A stretch of DNA of 8,782 bases from Myxococcota bacterium (GTDB lineage Bacteria; Myxococcota_A; Polyangia; HGW-17; JAJRWW01). The notes beneath the pieces are model-generated. The model was not told the origin of the DNA. It did not search any database and saw only the letters and a program-made list of their open reading frames with translations. Below are positions 1 to 6,244 of the stretch, piece after piece. The position numbers were made by a program, and so were the translations under genes. The first letter of the stretch is position 1. Each line of letters opens with the position of its first letter. Location of the stretch: the NCBI GenBank assembly GCA_024276595.1, contig JAJRWW010000644.1, positions 1 to 8,782 on the forward strand. Reading direction: 5' to 3'.

Positions 1-1
1 G

Positions 2-214
2 CCCACGCTCATCGTCCATGGGCAGCACGACTACCGGGTCACCGTTGGCCAGGGGATGCAGCTCTTCACGGCCCTGCAGCGAATGGGCGTGGAGTCGAAG
101 TTCCTGTACTTCCCGGACGAGACCCACTTCGTCACCAAGCCACAAAACCGTCTGCTCTGGTGGAGGACCGTCCATGGTTTCCTGGCCCGATACCTCAAGG
201 GGAGACGGCGTTGA
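2..214 (+). CDS. S9 prolyl oligopeptidase-family peptidase, C-terminal fragment
   Basis: Only the last 70 residues lie in the window; the gene begins upstream. The frame opens PTLIVHGQHDYRV and ends at the TGA at 212-214. The HG..D.RV block (Asp at fragment residue 10) and the DETHFV block followed by KPQN (His at residue 42) are the two C-terminal members of the Ser-Asp-His triad of S9 serine peptidases (dipeptidyl/acylaminoacyl peptidase type). The nucleophile Ser would lie off the left edge. Family members cleave short peptides, either in the cytosol or exported; the location cannot be judged here because the N-terminus is missing. The stop codon overlaps the probable TTG start of the downstream Nudix gene, suggesting co-translation. 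Family assignment is firm; substrate is unknown. Confidence 0.9.
   Translation, partial: PTLIVHGQHDYRVTVGQGMQLFTALQRMGVESKFLYFPDETHFVTKPQNRLLWWRTVHGFLARYLKGRRR
197..204 (+). promoter_or_regulatory. Ribosome binding site deciding the Nudix start
   Basis: AAGGGGAG lies 6 nt before the TTG at 211-213, inside the 3' end of the peptidase gene. It is the best Shine-Dalgarno match near this junction and argues for the TTG (forming TTGA with the peptidase stop) over the longer ATG at 160, which would overlap the peptidase by 55 nt, or the GTGs at 226 and 247. Confidence 0.55.
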
Positions 215-792
215 GCCCCGGGCGAGTGGTCGACCGCCCAAAGGGGGTGCCGCCGCGTCCCCCATCGCCGGAGGAGACTCCCCGCTTCTGCCCCTCCTGC
301 GGGGGGTCGCTCTCATTGCGAAACCTCAAGCGCGGGGAGCCAGCGAGGCTGGTGTGCCAGGCATGCGGGCGGGTCCACTACCTGGACCCCAAGGTGGCGG
401 CCTGCGTCGTGCCCGAGCGAGGCGGCAGAGTCCTGCTCTTGCGCCGGGCAATCAACCCGGGCAAGGGAAGGTGGGTCATGCCCGGCGGCTTCATCGACCG
501 GGGCGAGCTCCCCGCCGAGGCGGCCAGGCGAGAGGCGGCCGAGGAGGTGGGGCTGGATGTGGAGGTGGGCCCGCTCATAGGTGTCTTCGGCACCCGCAAG
601 AGCCCCATCATCATCGTCTACTCCACCCTCCGGGTGGACGGTGAAGCAGCGCCCCTGGACGAAACCCTCGGCGTGCGCTGGTTCGCGCCCCACGAGATCC
701 CCTGGGACGAGCTGGCCTTCGACTCCACCGTGGCCGCCCTCGTCGGCCTCGCGAGGCAGCGTGGCTGGCCCCACCCGGGCGGCGACAGGTAG
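211..792 (+). CDS. Zinc-ribbon Nudix hydrolase
   Basis: Nudix pyrophosphohydrolase, about 193 residues from the TTG start, predicted cytosolic. These enzymes split nucleoside diphosphates linked to another moiety (NADH, ADP-ribose, CoA and similar). Residues 27-52 carry CPSC...CQAC, a four-cysteine zinc ribbon (C27, C30, C49, C52). The Nudix box is perfect at residues 93-115 (G-x5-E-x7-REAAEEVGL), with catalytic/metal glutamates E108, E111 and E112. The NudC-specific SQPWPFPxS motif after the box is absent, so this is a Nudix protein with an N-terminal zinc ribbon of unassigned substrate rather than a clear NADH pyrophosphatase. An in-frame ATG at 160 would add 17 residues but overlaps the upstream gene. 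The stop is 6 nt before plsB. Family is certain, substrate unknown. Confidence 0.93.
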   Translation: MSPGRVVDRPKGVPPRPPSPEETPRFCPSCGGSLSLRNLKRGEPARLVCQACGRVHYLDPKVAACVVPERGGRVLLLRRAINPGKGRWVMPGGFIDRGELPAEAARREAAEEVGLDVEVGPLIGVFGTRKSPIIIVYSTLRVDGEAAPLDETLGVRWFAPHEIPWDELAFDSTVAALVGLARQRGWPHPGGDR

Positions 793-798
793 GCTACC

Positions 799-3489
799 AT
801 GACCGTCTCCCACCGCGACCCAGTGGATCCCTCCGCCATGCTCCAGAGGGTGGGCCTGGCCGGCTGGTTGCTGCAGCGCATATTCTACTCCCTCAAGCAC
901 TTCCGGCAGGAGGACGTCTCCAAGCTCAGGGACCTGGCAGCCCAGGGTCGTCTGGTGTACGTGGCCAGCCACAAGCACGTGTACAACGCCCTGTACTTCA
1001 ACTACGCCTTCGTCCACTTCGGCCTGCCATTGGCCCGGACGGTGACCGCCATCTTCACGCTCATCTTTCAGCCCTTCTGGGTGATGCTCCGCTATCTTCT
1101 GGGCGCCCGGGAGCGCCGGCCCATGCGGGAGCGCACGGCGGCCCTGCTCGGAGACGGAGAGTCCACCATGCTCTTTCTGCGCAAGGGTCCCTTGCCCGGG
1201 CTGCCCGGCAAGGTCGCAGACGCGGACGAGATGCTGCGCGGCTGCCTGGACGCCCATCGCGCCGGGGGGCCCCCGGTGATCCTGGTGCCGCTCCACCTTT
1301 TTTGGGGCGCATCCCCCCTGCGCCTGGGGGCCAGCCGCATGACTCCCTTGCGGCGGCTGTTGGGGGGAGCAGAGGACCCGGGAGCTTTCCGCTCCTTTGT
1401 GCAGCTCTTCCGCCATTTTCGCCACCAGACGCCGCGGCTCGGGGAGCCTCTTCGCCTGGACGAGCTCCTGGAGCGCTTTGCTGAGCTGGACGACGACCAC
1501 CTGGTGCGGCGGCTGCGCTTCGAGCTGGCCAACCGAACCGAGCGGGTGCGACGGGTGATCCAGGGCCCCAGGCGCAAGGGCGCCAGGCGCATCTGCGACG
1601 AGGTGCTGCGCGGCAGGAGGCTGAGGGAGACCATCGCCCACATGGCCTCCAAAAAAGGTGAGCCTCCCCAGAAGCTGGAGCGCCTGGCCAGGGGATACCT
1701 GAGGGAGATCTCCGCACAGCCCGGACACTGGATGCTGGGCTTCTTTCGGTGGTTCCTCAAGAAGTTCGTCTGGTATCGGATCTACGACGGGCTGGAGGTG
1801 GACGAGGAGGGGATGGCCCTCCTCCGGGCAGCGGCGGCCAGGGGCCCGCTGCTGTTTCTCCCAACCCACCGCAGCCACGTGGACTACCTGCTCCTCTCCT
1901 GGCTCGTGGCTCAGTACGGAGTGGCGCCCCCCTGCATCGCCGCGGGAGACAACCTCCGAAGGATCCCGGTGGTGGGCACGATCTTCCGCCGCAGCGGGGC
2001 CTTCTTCATCAAGCGGACTTTTTGGCACAACCGCCTCTACACGATCTGCCTGTCGGAGTACCTGCGCAAGATCCTTGCAGAGGGCTACAACATCGAGTTC
2101 TTCATCGAGGGCACCCGCAGCCGCAGCGGCAAGGTGCTCACCCCGCGCATGGGGCTGCTGAAGTGGATCGCCGAGGCCGCGGTGGAGGGGAGGGTGAGGA
2201 ACGCCCAGATAGCCCCCATATCCATAGGCTACGAGAAGGTCATCGAGGAGGCCGCCATCACCCGGGAGGCCAGCGGCGGGGAGAAGAAGCAGGAGGACCT
2301 GGGGCAGGTGCTCAGGGCTGGCAGGGTGCTCACCTCCCGCTTCGGTCGCCTCAACTTCCAGGTGCATCCACCCTACGATCTGCGGGAGGCGCTGGAGGGG
2401 CTCGGCGTCACCAGGCAGTCGAGCGAGGAGGAGCTCAACACAGCGGTGAATCAGCTCGCCTTCCGGGTGGTCCGGGAGATCTCGGAGCTGGCCCTGGTCA
2501 CGCCGACCGCGCTGGTCTCCACCGCGCTGCTGATCACGGGGAGGCGAACGGTGGACCGCCGGGTGCTGGACCGGGTGGCCCAGTGGCTCCTGGAGCGGCT
2601 CCGCTGCAACGGGGCCAGGGTCAGCCGCGCCCTCATCGCCCCTCACAAGGACGACGGCGGGGAGGTGCCCCAGGCGGAGCTGCTACAGGTCAGGGGTGAC
2701 GGCCTGGAGAAGGCGTTGCAGCTCCTGGCCCGCTCCTCCCTGATAAAGATCGGGGGCCCCCGGGGCGAGCCTGCCTACGGCGTGCCAGAGGAGCGAAGGC
2801 TCTCGTTGGCGTACTACCGCAACGGAATAGTCAACTTCCTCACCGCCGAGTCCATTGTCGCCCGCGCGCTGCTCACGGCCGAGCAGACACCAGGGGAGGC
2901 TGTGGAGCAGGAGCTGGTGGTGGAGCGAGCGCTGCTGCTGTCGCGGCTGCTCAAGTACGAGTTTGTTTACGCCAGCTCGCTCTCCTTCGAGGAGATCTTC
3001 GAGCAGACCCTCGATCGGCTTCAGGGTTGGGGGCTGCGCCGAACATCCAAGGACCTGTCTGTACGGCCCGAGGGCCGAGTCGAGCTGCAGCTCCTGGCGC
3101 TGCTCCTGCACGACTTCGTGGAGTCCTACTGGGGGGCAGCCAGGGGCCTGGAGGTGCTGCTCTCGGGGCCGGTGGGCCGCAAGGCGCTCATGGGACGGAT
3201 GGGTGACTCGGCTGAGAGGATGTACTACCGGGGAGAGATCAGCAGGCGAGAGGCCTGCAGCAAGACGCTTTACTACAACGCCCTCTCGGCCTTCCTGGAC
3301 ATGGGGGTCATCACCGAGTCGGTGGGGCGCAGCAGGCGCGGACCGCCCGTGGCCCTGGCCAGCGAGTACCACAGCTCCGAGCAGCTCTCCAGGCTCGTGG
3401 ACAGCATCGAGGAGCTCGTCGGGGAGGGAACCCCCTCCGAGGGCGCTGACCTCACCGCCCCTCTGGGGCTGGATCGGGCGTGCCCGTGA
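799..3489 (+). CDS. plsB: Glycerol-3-phosphate acyltransferase, PlsB type
   Basis: Predicted to acylate sn-glycerol-3-phosphate at position 1, the first step of phospholipid synthesis, at the inner membrane. At 896 residues it is somewhat longer than E. coli PlsB (about 807). All four acyltransferase blocks are visible: HRSHVD (catalytic H357 and D362, the HX4D motif), GDNL...RRSGAFFIKR (D384 to R406), FIEGTRSRSGK (E437 to K445) and APISIGYE (from A472). The EGTRSRSGK form is closer to mitochondrial GPAT1/GNPAT than to the EGGRSRTG form of enterobacterial PlsB. The first 170 or so residues resemble a second, degenerate copy of the same blocks (see findings). About 400 residues after the last block form a mostly helical-looking C-terminal region. 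The ATG at 799 follows a weak AGGTAGG; ATG 838 is an alternative. The stop overlaps the next gene as GTGA. Cognate function is inferred from motifs; a dihydroxyacetone-phosphate acyltransferase role is the main alternative. Confidence 0.92.
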   Translation: MTVSHRDPVDPSAMLQRVGLAGWLLQRIFYSLKHFRQEDVSKLRDLAAQGRLVYVASHKHVYNALYFNYAFVHFGLPLARTVTAIFTLIFQPFWVMLRYLLGARERRPMRERTAALLGDGESTMLFLRKGPLPGLPGKVADADEMLRGCLDAHRAGGPPVILVPLHLFWGASPLRLGASRMTPLRRLLGGAEDPGAFRSFVQLFRHFRHQTPRLGEPLRLDELLERFAELDDDHLVRRLRFELANRTERVRRVIQGPRRKGARRICDEVLRGRRLRETIAHMASKKGEPPQKLERLARGYLREISAQPGHWMLGFFRWFLKKFVWYRIYDGLEVDEEGMALLRAAAARGPLLFLPTHRSHVDYLLLSWLVAQYGVAPPCIAAGDNLRRIPVVGTIFRRSGAFFIKRTFWHNRLYTICLSEYLRKILAEGYNIEFFIEGTRSRSGKVLTPRMGLLKWIAEAAVEGRVRNAQIAPISIGYEKVIEEAAITREASGGEKKQEDLGQVLRAGRVLTSRFGRLNFQVHPPYDLREALEGLGVTRQSSEEELNTAVNQLAFRVVREISELALVTPTALVSTALLITGRRTVDRRVLDRVAQWLLERLRCNGARVSRALIAPHKDDGGEVPQAELLQVRGDGLEKALQLLARSSLIKIGGPRGEPAYGVPEERRLSLAYYRNGIVNFLTAESIVARALLTAEQTPGEAVEQELVVERALLLSRLLKYEFVYASSLSFEEIFEQTLDRLQGWGLRRTSKDLSVRPEGRVELQLLALLLHDFVESYWGAARGLEVLLSGPVGRKALMGRMGDSAERMYYRGEISRREACSKTLYYNALSAFLDMGVITESVGRSRRGPPVALASEYHSSEQLSRLVDSIEELVGEGTPSEGADLTAPLGLDRACP

Positions 3490-4448
3490 GGCCCATGGGT
3501 GCGTTGGCCTCGTTGGTGGCCCTCTGGGCCGCGCTGCCGGGCTGCAAAGGGGGCGAGGGAGGGGGCCGGCCCGGGCGAGGAGGCCCCCGCGTTTCAGGTC
3601 GGCTGGCGCAAGAAGATGCTGCGCCCCACCGGCACCTGGCTGGCCCACGCCATGTTGTGCTGGCACCCAGACCGTCCGCCTCCAAGGAGATCCCCGGACA
3701 CCCCCTGCGCCCCTCGGCACAAGGCCGAGGGGTCGTGGTGCACAGCCTGCCCCTGCGCGGCTTCGCACCCTCTGGCTACGTGGAGCCAAGGGCGCCATCC
3801 CAGGGACCTCTGCCAGTGCTGGTGCTGCTCCACGGCAGCTACGACTCCCGCGCCTCCCAGTGCCGCGCCTGGGGGCGACCTGGCAGCCGCTGGGGCTGGC
3901 TCCTGTGCCCCGCGGGGCTCCGCCGCAGCGACGCCCCGCCCACCGAGGACAGGTGGACCTGGGGCAAGGTGTCACACATGATCCGAGAGATCCGCACGGG
4001 CCTGAACCGGCTTCGACAGCTCTACCCCGGGCGAGTGGACGTGAAGCGGCTCACCCTTGTGGGGTTCTCCCTGGGGGCGCTGTTGGTGCACGAGGTGGCC
4101 TACTTTTCCCACGGGATGTTCCCGAGGCTCATCGCCGTGGAGGGAGTCGCCAGGCTGCGGCAAAGGTGGGCGCGGCGGCTCCGCCGGCGGGGCGTACGAA
4201 AGCTCGCCTACCTGTGCGGAGAGCTGACCCACTGCTCGAGCCAGGTGGGCAGGAGGATGGAGTATCTCCTTGCCGCGGGGATCTCGGTGAAGGCGTTCGT
4301 GATCCCAGGAGCGGGCCACGGGTATGGAGACCGGTTCGAGCCCGTGGCCGAGCGGGTGCTGTCCTGGGTGATGACGCCGGCCGCTGCACCGGCAAGCTCG
4401 GCAGCTCACCGTTCGGCTCCAGGAGCCGGAGACGCCAAACAGCCTTGA
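3486..4448 (+). CDS. Alpha/beta hydrolase, putative exported/lipoprotein
   Basis: About 320 residues from the GTG at 3486, which overlaps the plsB stop as GTGA; GTG 3480 and ATG 3495 are alternatives in the same frame. The start MRPMGALASLVALWAALPGC looks like a short signal peptide ending in an LPGC lipobox with a non-standard Pro, followed by a Gly/Arg-rich linker. The hydrolase fold is indicated by VLVLLHGSYDS (oxyanion region, H116-G117), the nucleophile elbow VGFSLGALL (GxSxG, S195) and GAGHGYG (catalytic His about H278). Where the acid usually sits, the sequence reads LCGELTHC, so the acid may be Glu or lie elsewhere. It resembles small serine esterases/dienelactone-hydrolase-like proteins; the substrate is unknown. 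Location beside plsB suggests, but does not show, a lipid or ester substrate. The N-terminal 100 residues are low in recognisable features. Confidence 0.78.
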   Translation: MRPMGALASLVALWAALPGCKGGEGGGRPGRGGPRVSGRLAQEDAAPHRHLAGPRHVVLAPRPSASKEIPGHPLRPSAQGRGVVVHSLPLRGFAPSGYVEPRAPSQGPLPVLVLLHGSYDSRASQCRAWGRPGSRWGWLLCPAGLRRSDAPPTEDRWTWGKVSHMIREIRTGLNRLRQLYPGRVDVKRLTLVGFSLGALLVHEVAYFSHGMFPRLIAVEGVARLRQRWARRLRRRGVRKLAYLCGELTHCSSQVGRRMEYLLAAGISVKAFVIPGAGHGYGDRFEPVAERVLSWVMTPAAAPASSAAHRSAPGAGDAKQP

Positions 4449-4465
4449 CGGTCGGCGCGGACCGT
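4448..4465. other. Small hairpin between convergent genes
   Basis: ACGGTC (4448-4453), loop GGCGCG, GACCGT (4460-4465) is a perfect 6-bp stem in the 31-nt gap between the hydrolase stop and the phosphatase stop. It could slow both polymerases, but neither side has a T-run, so it is not a canonical intrinsic terminator. Confidence 0.25.
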
Positions 4466-4479
4466 GGATGCCCGGACGC

Positions 4480-6060
4480 TCAGCTCTCGGGAATGGTGTC
4501 CCTCGGGTTGGCTCCGGGCTCGGCGGCTCCGGGCTCGGCGGCTCCGGGCTCGGCGGCTCCGGGCTCGGCGGCTCCGGAATCTGGCGCCACCTGCCGGGGC
4601 TCGAAGCCCTCACCTGTGGCAGCCTCCTCTGCCTCCTCCTCTGGCAGAGGGTCGGGCACTACCGCGGCGGGGGAGCTCTCTGGCGACGCGCTGGCGGGCG
4701 CAGCCTGCGGGGCTGACGAGAGGGGACTCTCCTCCATGTGGAGCTCCGCCGGGGGAGGCTGGGCTCGATGCTCATCCTCCTCCTCGGGGGTGGCCTCCTC
4801 GGTGAGGTCCACGGCGTCCGCCACCAGGCGCGCCTGGCCGAGGCTCGCGGTGGTGTCTCGGAGGCGGTCCGCCAGCACCTGCACGAAGGACCACAGGAGC
4901 TTCACGGAGAGCGCCGTCTCCTGCCTGATGATGGCGTAGAAGTCCCGGCGGTGGATCCGCACCAGCGAGGAGGGGACCTCGGCGGTTACGCTGGCAGAGC
5001 GGGCGGTCCGATCCACCAGGGCCATCTCTCCGAAGTGCATCCCAGGAGTGAAGGATGTTATGTAGGCCTCCCCCTTGTGCAGCTTGACCCGCCCCTTGAG
5101 CACCACGAAGAGGTGATCCCCGTCGCTGCCCTCCTCCACAACCTTTCCACCCTTTGGATACGACTTCACATCGCTGATGCCGACTATGCGGACCAGCTCC
5201 TTGTAGGTGCAGTACTTGAACAGGGGGATCTGCCTGAGCATCTCGATGGTGAGATTGAACTCTGCTGCCTTCTCCTCCTGGTAGTCCTCGACATCCTCTG
5301 AGACACGCACCACGACCGACGTGATGTTGTCGTGCCCGCCCCCCTCGTTGGCGATGTCGACAAAGCGCTGCACCACCTCCTCGAGGTCCTCCAGCCCAAA
5401 GGTGGCGCTGATGTTCTCGTCGTCCAGGTAGGCCGCGAGCCCATCGGAGCACAGGAGGAACTGGTCGCCGGGCAGCACGTCGAAGTCCAGCGTGTCCCCC
5501 TCCACCGAAGGGTACACTCCCACCGCCCTGGTGACCGCGTTCTTGTACTCGGCGTAGGGGCTGCCCTCCACCTGATCCCGCTTGAGCTTGCCCCGGCGCA
5601 CCAGCTCGTTGACCAGGGAGTGGTCCTCGGTGAGCTGGTGAATGAGCCCCTCGCGGATCAGGTAGATGCGGCTGTCCCCCACGTGACCGATGAAGCCGCG
5701 GTCTCCAATGATCATCAGCATCGACAGGGTGGTGCCCATCCCCCGCTTGGTGGGGTCCGCCTGGGCGGCCTCGTAGATCCTGTCGCAGGCCGTCTGGATG
5801 GCGTGCTCCAGCATCTGGAGCACCTCGTAGCGCTCTATCTCCTCAGCTCCAGAGCGATAGCTCTGCAAGAGATCGATGTTCTGCTCGATGGCCTCCTTGA
5901 TCACCTGCACGGCGATGGCGCTGGCCACCTCGCCTGCTGCGTGACCCCCCATGCCGTCGCACACGGCGAACAGGTCCACGTCCATGTCGACCAGGAAGGC
6001 GTCCTCGTTGTGATCCCGCTTCCTCCCGACATCCGTTAGCGCGGCGAAGGCAATCTCCAT
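4480..6060 (-). CDS. PP2C-family Ser/Thr phosphatase fused to cyclic-nucleotide-binding domain
   Basis: A 526-residue cytosolic protein with no membrane segment seen. Residues 1-255 are a PP2C (PPM) phosphatase: RDHNEDAF (E19-D20), CDGMGGHAAGE (D35), GHVGDSRIYLI, LCSDGL (D206) and GGHDNITSVV (D244) supply the usual metal-binding aspartates, so activity on phospho-Ser/Thr is expected. Residues about 278-405 form a CRP/PKA-type cyclic-nucleotide-binding domain. Its phosphate-binding cassette FGEMALVDRTARSASV keeps the Glu (E345) and Arg (R354) that contact the cyclic nucleotide. Residues 420-526 are a disordered Pro/Glu/Ala-rich tail with four PGAAE-like repeats. The ATG at 6060-6058 has GGGAG (6072-6068) 7 nt upstream. 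The inferred role is dephosphorylation gated by cAMP or cGMP, possibly opposing Hanks-type kinases; no kinase lies in the window. It is divergent from pilD and convergent with the hydrolase gene. Confidence 0.93.
   Translation of the reverse strand: MEIAFAALTDVGRKRDHNEDAFLVDMDVDLFAVCDGMGGHAAGEVASAIAVQVIKEAIEQNIDLLQSYRSGAEEIERYEVLQMLEHAIQTACDRIYEAAQADPTKRGMGTTLSMLMIIGDRGFIGHVGDSRIYLIREGLIHQLTEDHSLVNELVRRGKLKRDQVEGSPYAEYKNAVTRAVGVYPSVEGDTLDFDVLPGDQFLLCSDGLAAYLDDENISATFGLEDLEEVVQRFVDIANEGGGHDNITSVVVRVSEDVEDYQEEKAAEFNLTIEMLRQIPLFKYCTYKELVRIVGISDVKSYPKGGKVVEEGSDGDHLFVVLKGRVKLHKGEAYITSFTPGMHFGEMALVDRTARSASVTAEVPSSLVRIHRRDFYAIIRQETALSVKLLWSFVQVLADRLRDTTASLGQARLVADAVDLTEEATPEEEDEHRAQPPPAELHMEESPLSSAPQAAPASASPESSPAAVVPDPLPEEEAEEAATGEGFEPRQVAPDSGAAEPGAAEPGAAEPGAAEPGANPRDTIPES
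4510..4577. repeat. 15-bp tandem repeat, about 4.5 copies
   Basis: Four exact copies of GGCTCCGGGCTCGGC (4510-4524, 4525-4539, 4540-4554, 4555-4569) plus a partial GGCTCCGG (4570-4577). The unit is a multiple of three, so copy number can change without frameshift. In the minus-strand phosphatase it encodes GAAEP repeats near the C-terminus. Confidence 0.95.
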
Positions 6061-6244
6061 GTGCTGGCTCCCGAGAGGAACATGGACCCAGGGGCTGCGC
6101 GCCCCAGAGGGCCGTAAGAGCTGAAACCACAGGCAATAACAGGGGTATCATTAGACTTGGGACAAGTCAATGCGCCCATTGGCCCCCCCCCGGAGATCCG
6201 CCAGAGGATCTGTCCTGTGGGAGCCGGGCTCGGCCTGCGCTATC
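6061..6244. promoter_or_regulatory. Divergent intergenic region between phosphatase and prepilin peptidase
   Basis: This stretch must hold the start signals of both divergent genes. On the plus strand TATCAT at 6146-6151 is a 5/6 match to a -10 box, but the -35 is poor. On the minus strand TTGACT (6170-6165) is a good -35, but the 17-bp-spaced -10 (TACCCC) is poor. A GGGGC/GCCCC mini-hairpin (6091-6105) lies in the phosphatase leader, and there is a run of nine C at 6183-6191. Codon quality before 6245 is poor, supporting non-coding status. Confidence 0.4.
6154..6168. promoter_or_regulatory. Candidate operator, perfect inverted repeat
   Basis: GACTTG-GGA-CAAGTC, 6-bp arms with a 3-bp centre, sits between the divergent genes just downstream of the plus-strand TATCAT and touches the minus-strand TTGACT. 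The form suits a dimeric repressor or activator. The regulator is unknown. Confidence 0.4.

Noticed and set aside
2022..2037. TGGCAC inside plsB as a second sigma54 promoter
   Set aside because: The expected TTGC at the -12 position is absent, and it lies mid-gene.
313..2646. Long minus-strand open frame (777 codons) opposite Nudix and plsB
   Set aside because: It lies antisense to two genes with complete family motifs. The translation has no recognisable domain and is rich in His, Gln, Gly and Pro, typical of an antisense shadow in GC-rich DNA.
2683..3975. 430-codon minus-strand open frame
   Set aside because: Antisense to plsB and the hydrolase, low-complexity composition, no domain.
2855..4939. 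694-codon plus-strand open frame spanning plsB, the hydrolase and the phosphatase tail
   Set aside because: Composition is dominated by Arg, Ser, Trp and Gly, it crosses a convergent gene boundary, and it has no motif; the true frames there carry clear catalytic motifs.
5332..6039. 235-codon plus-strand frame opposite the PP2C domain
   Set aside because: The opposite strand holds an intact PP2C domain; this is its shadow.
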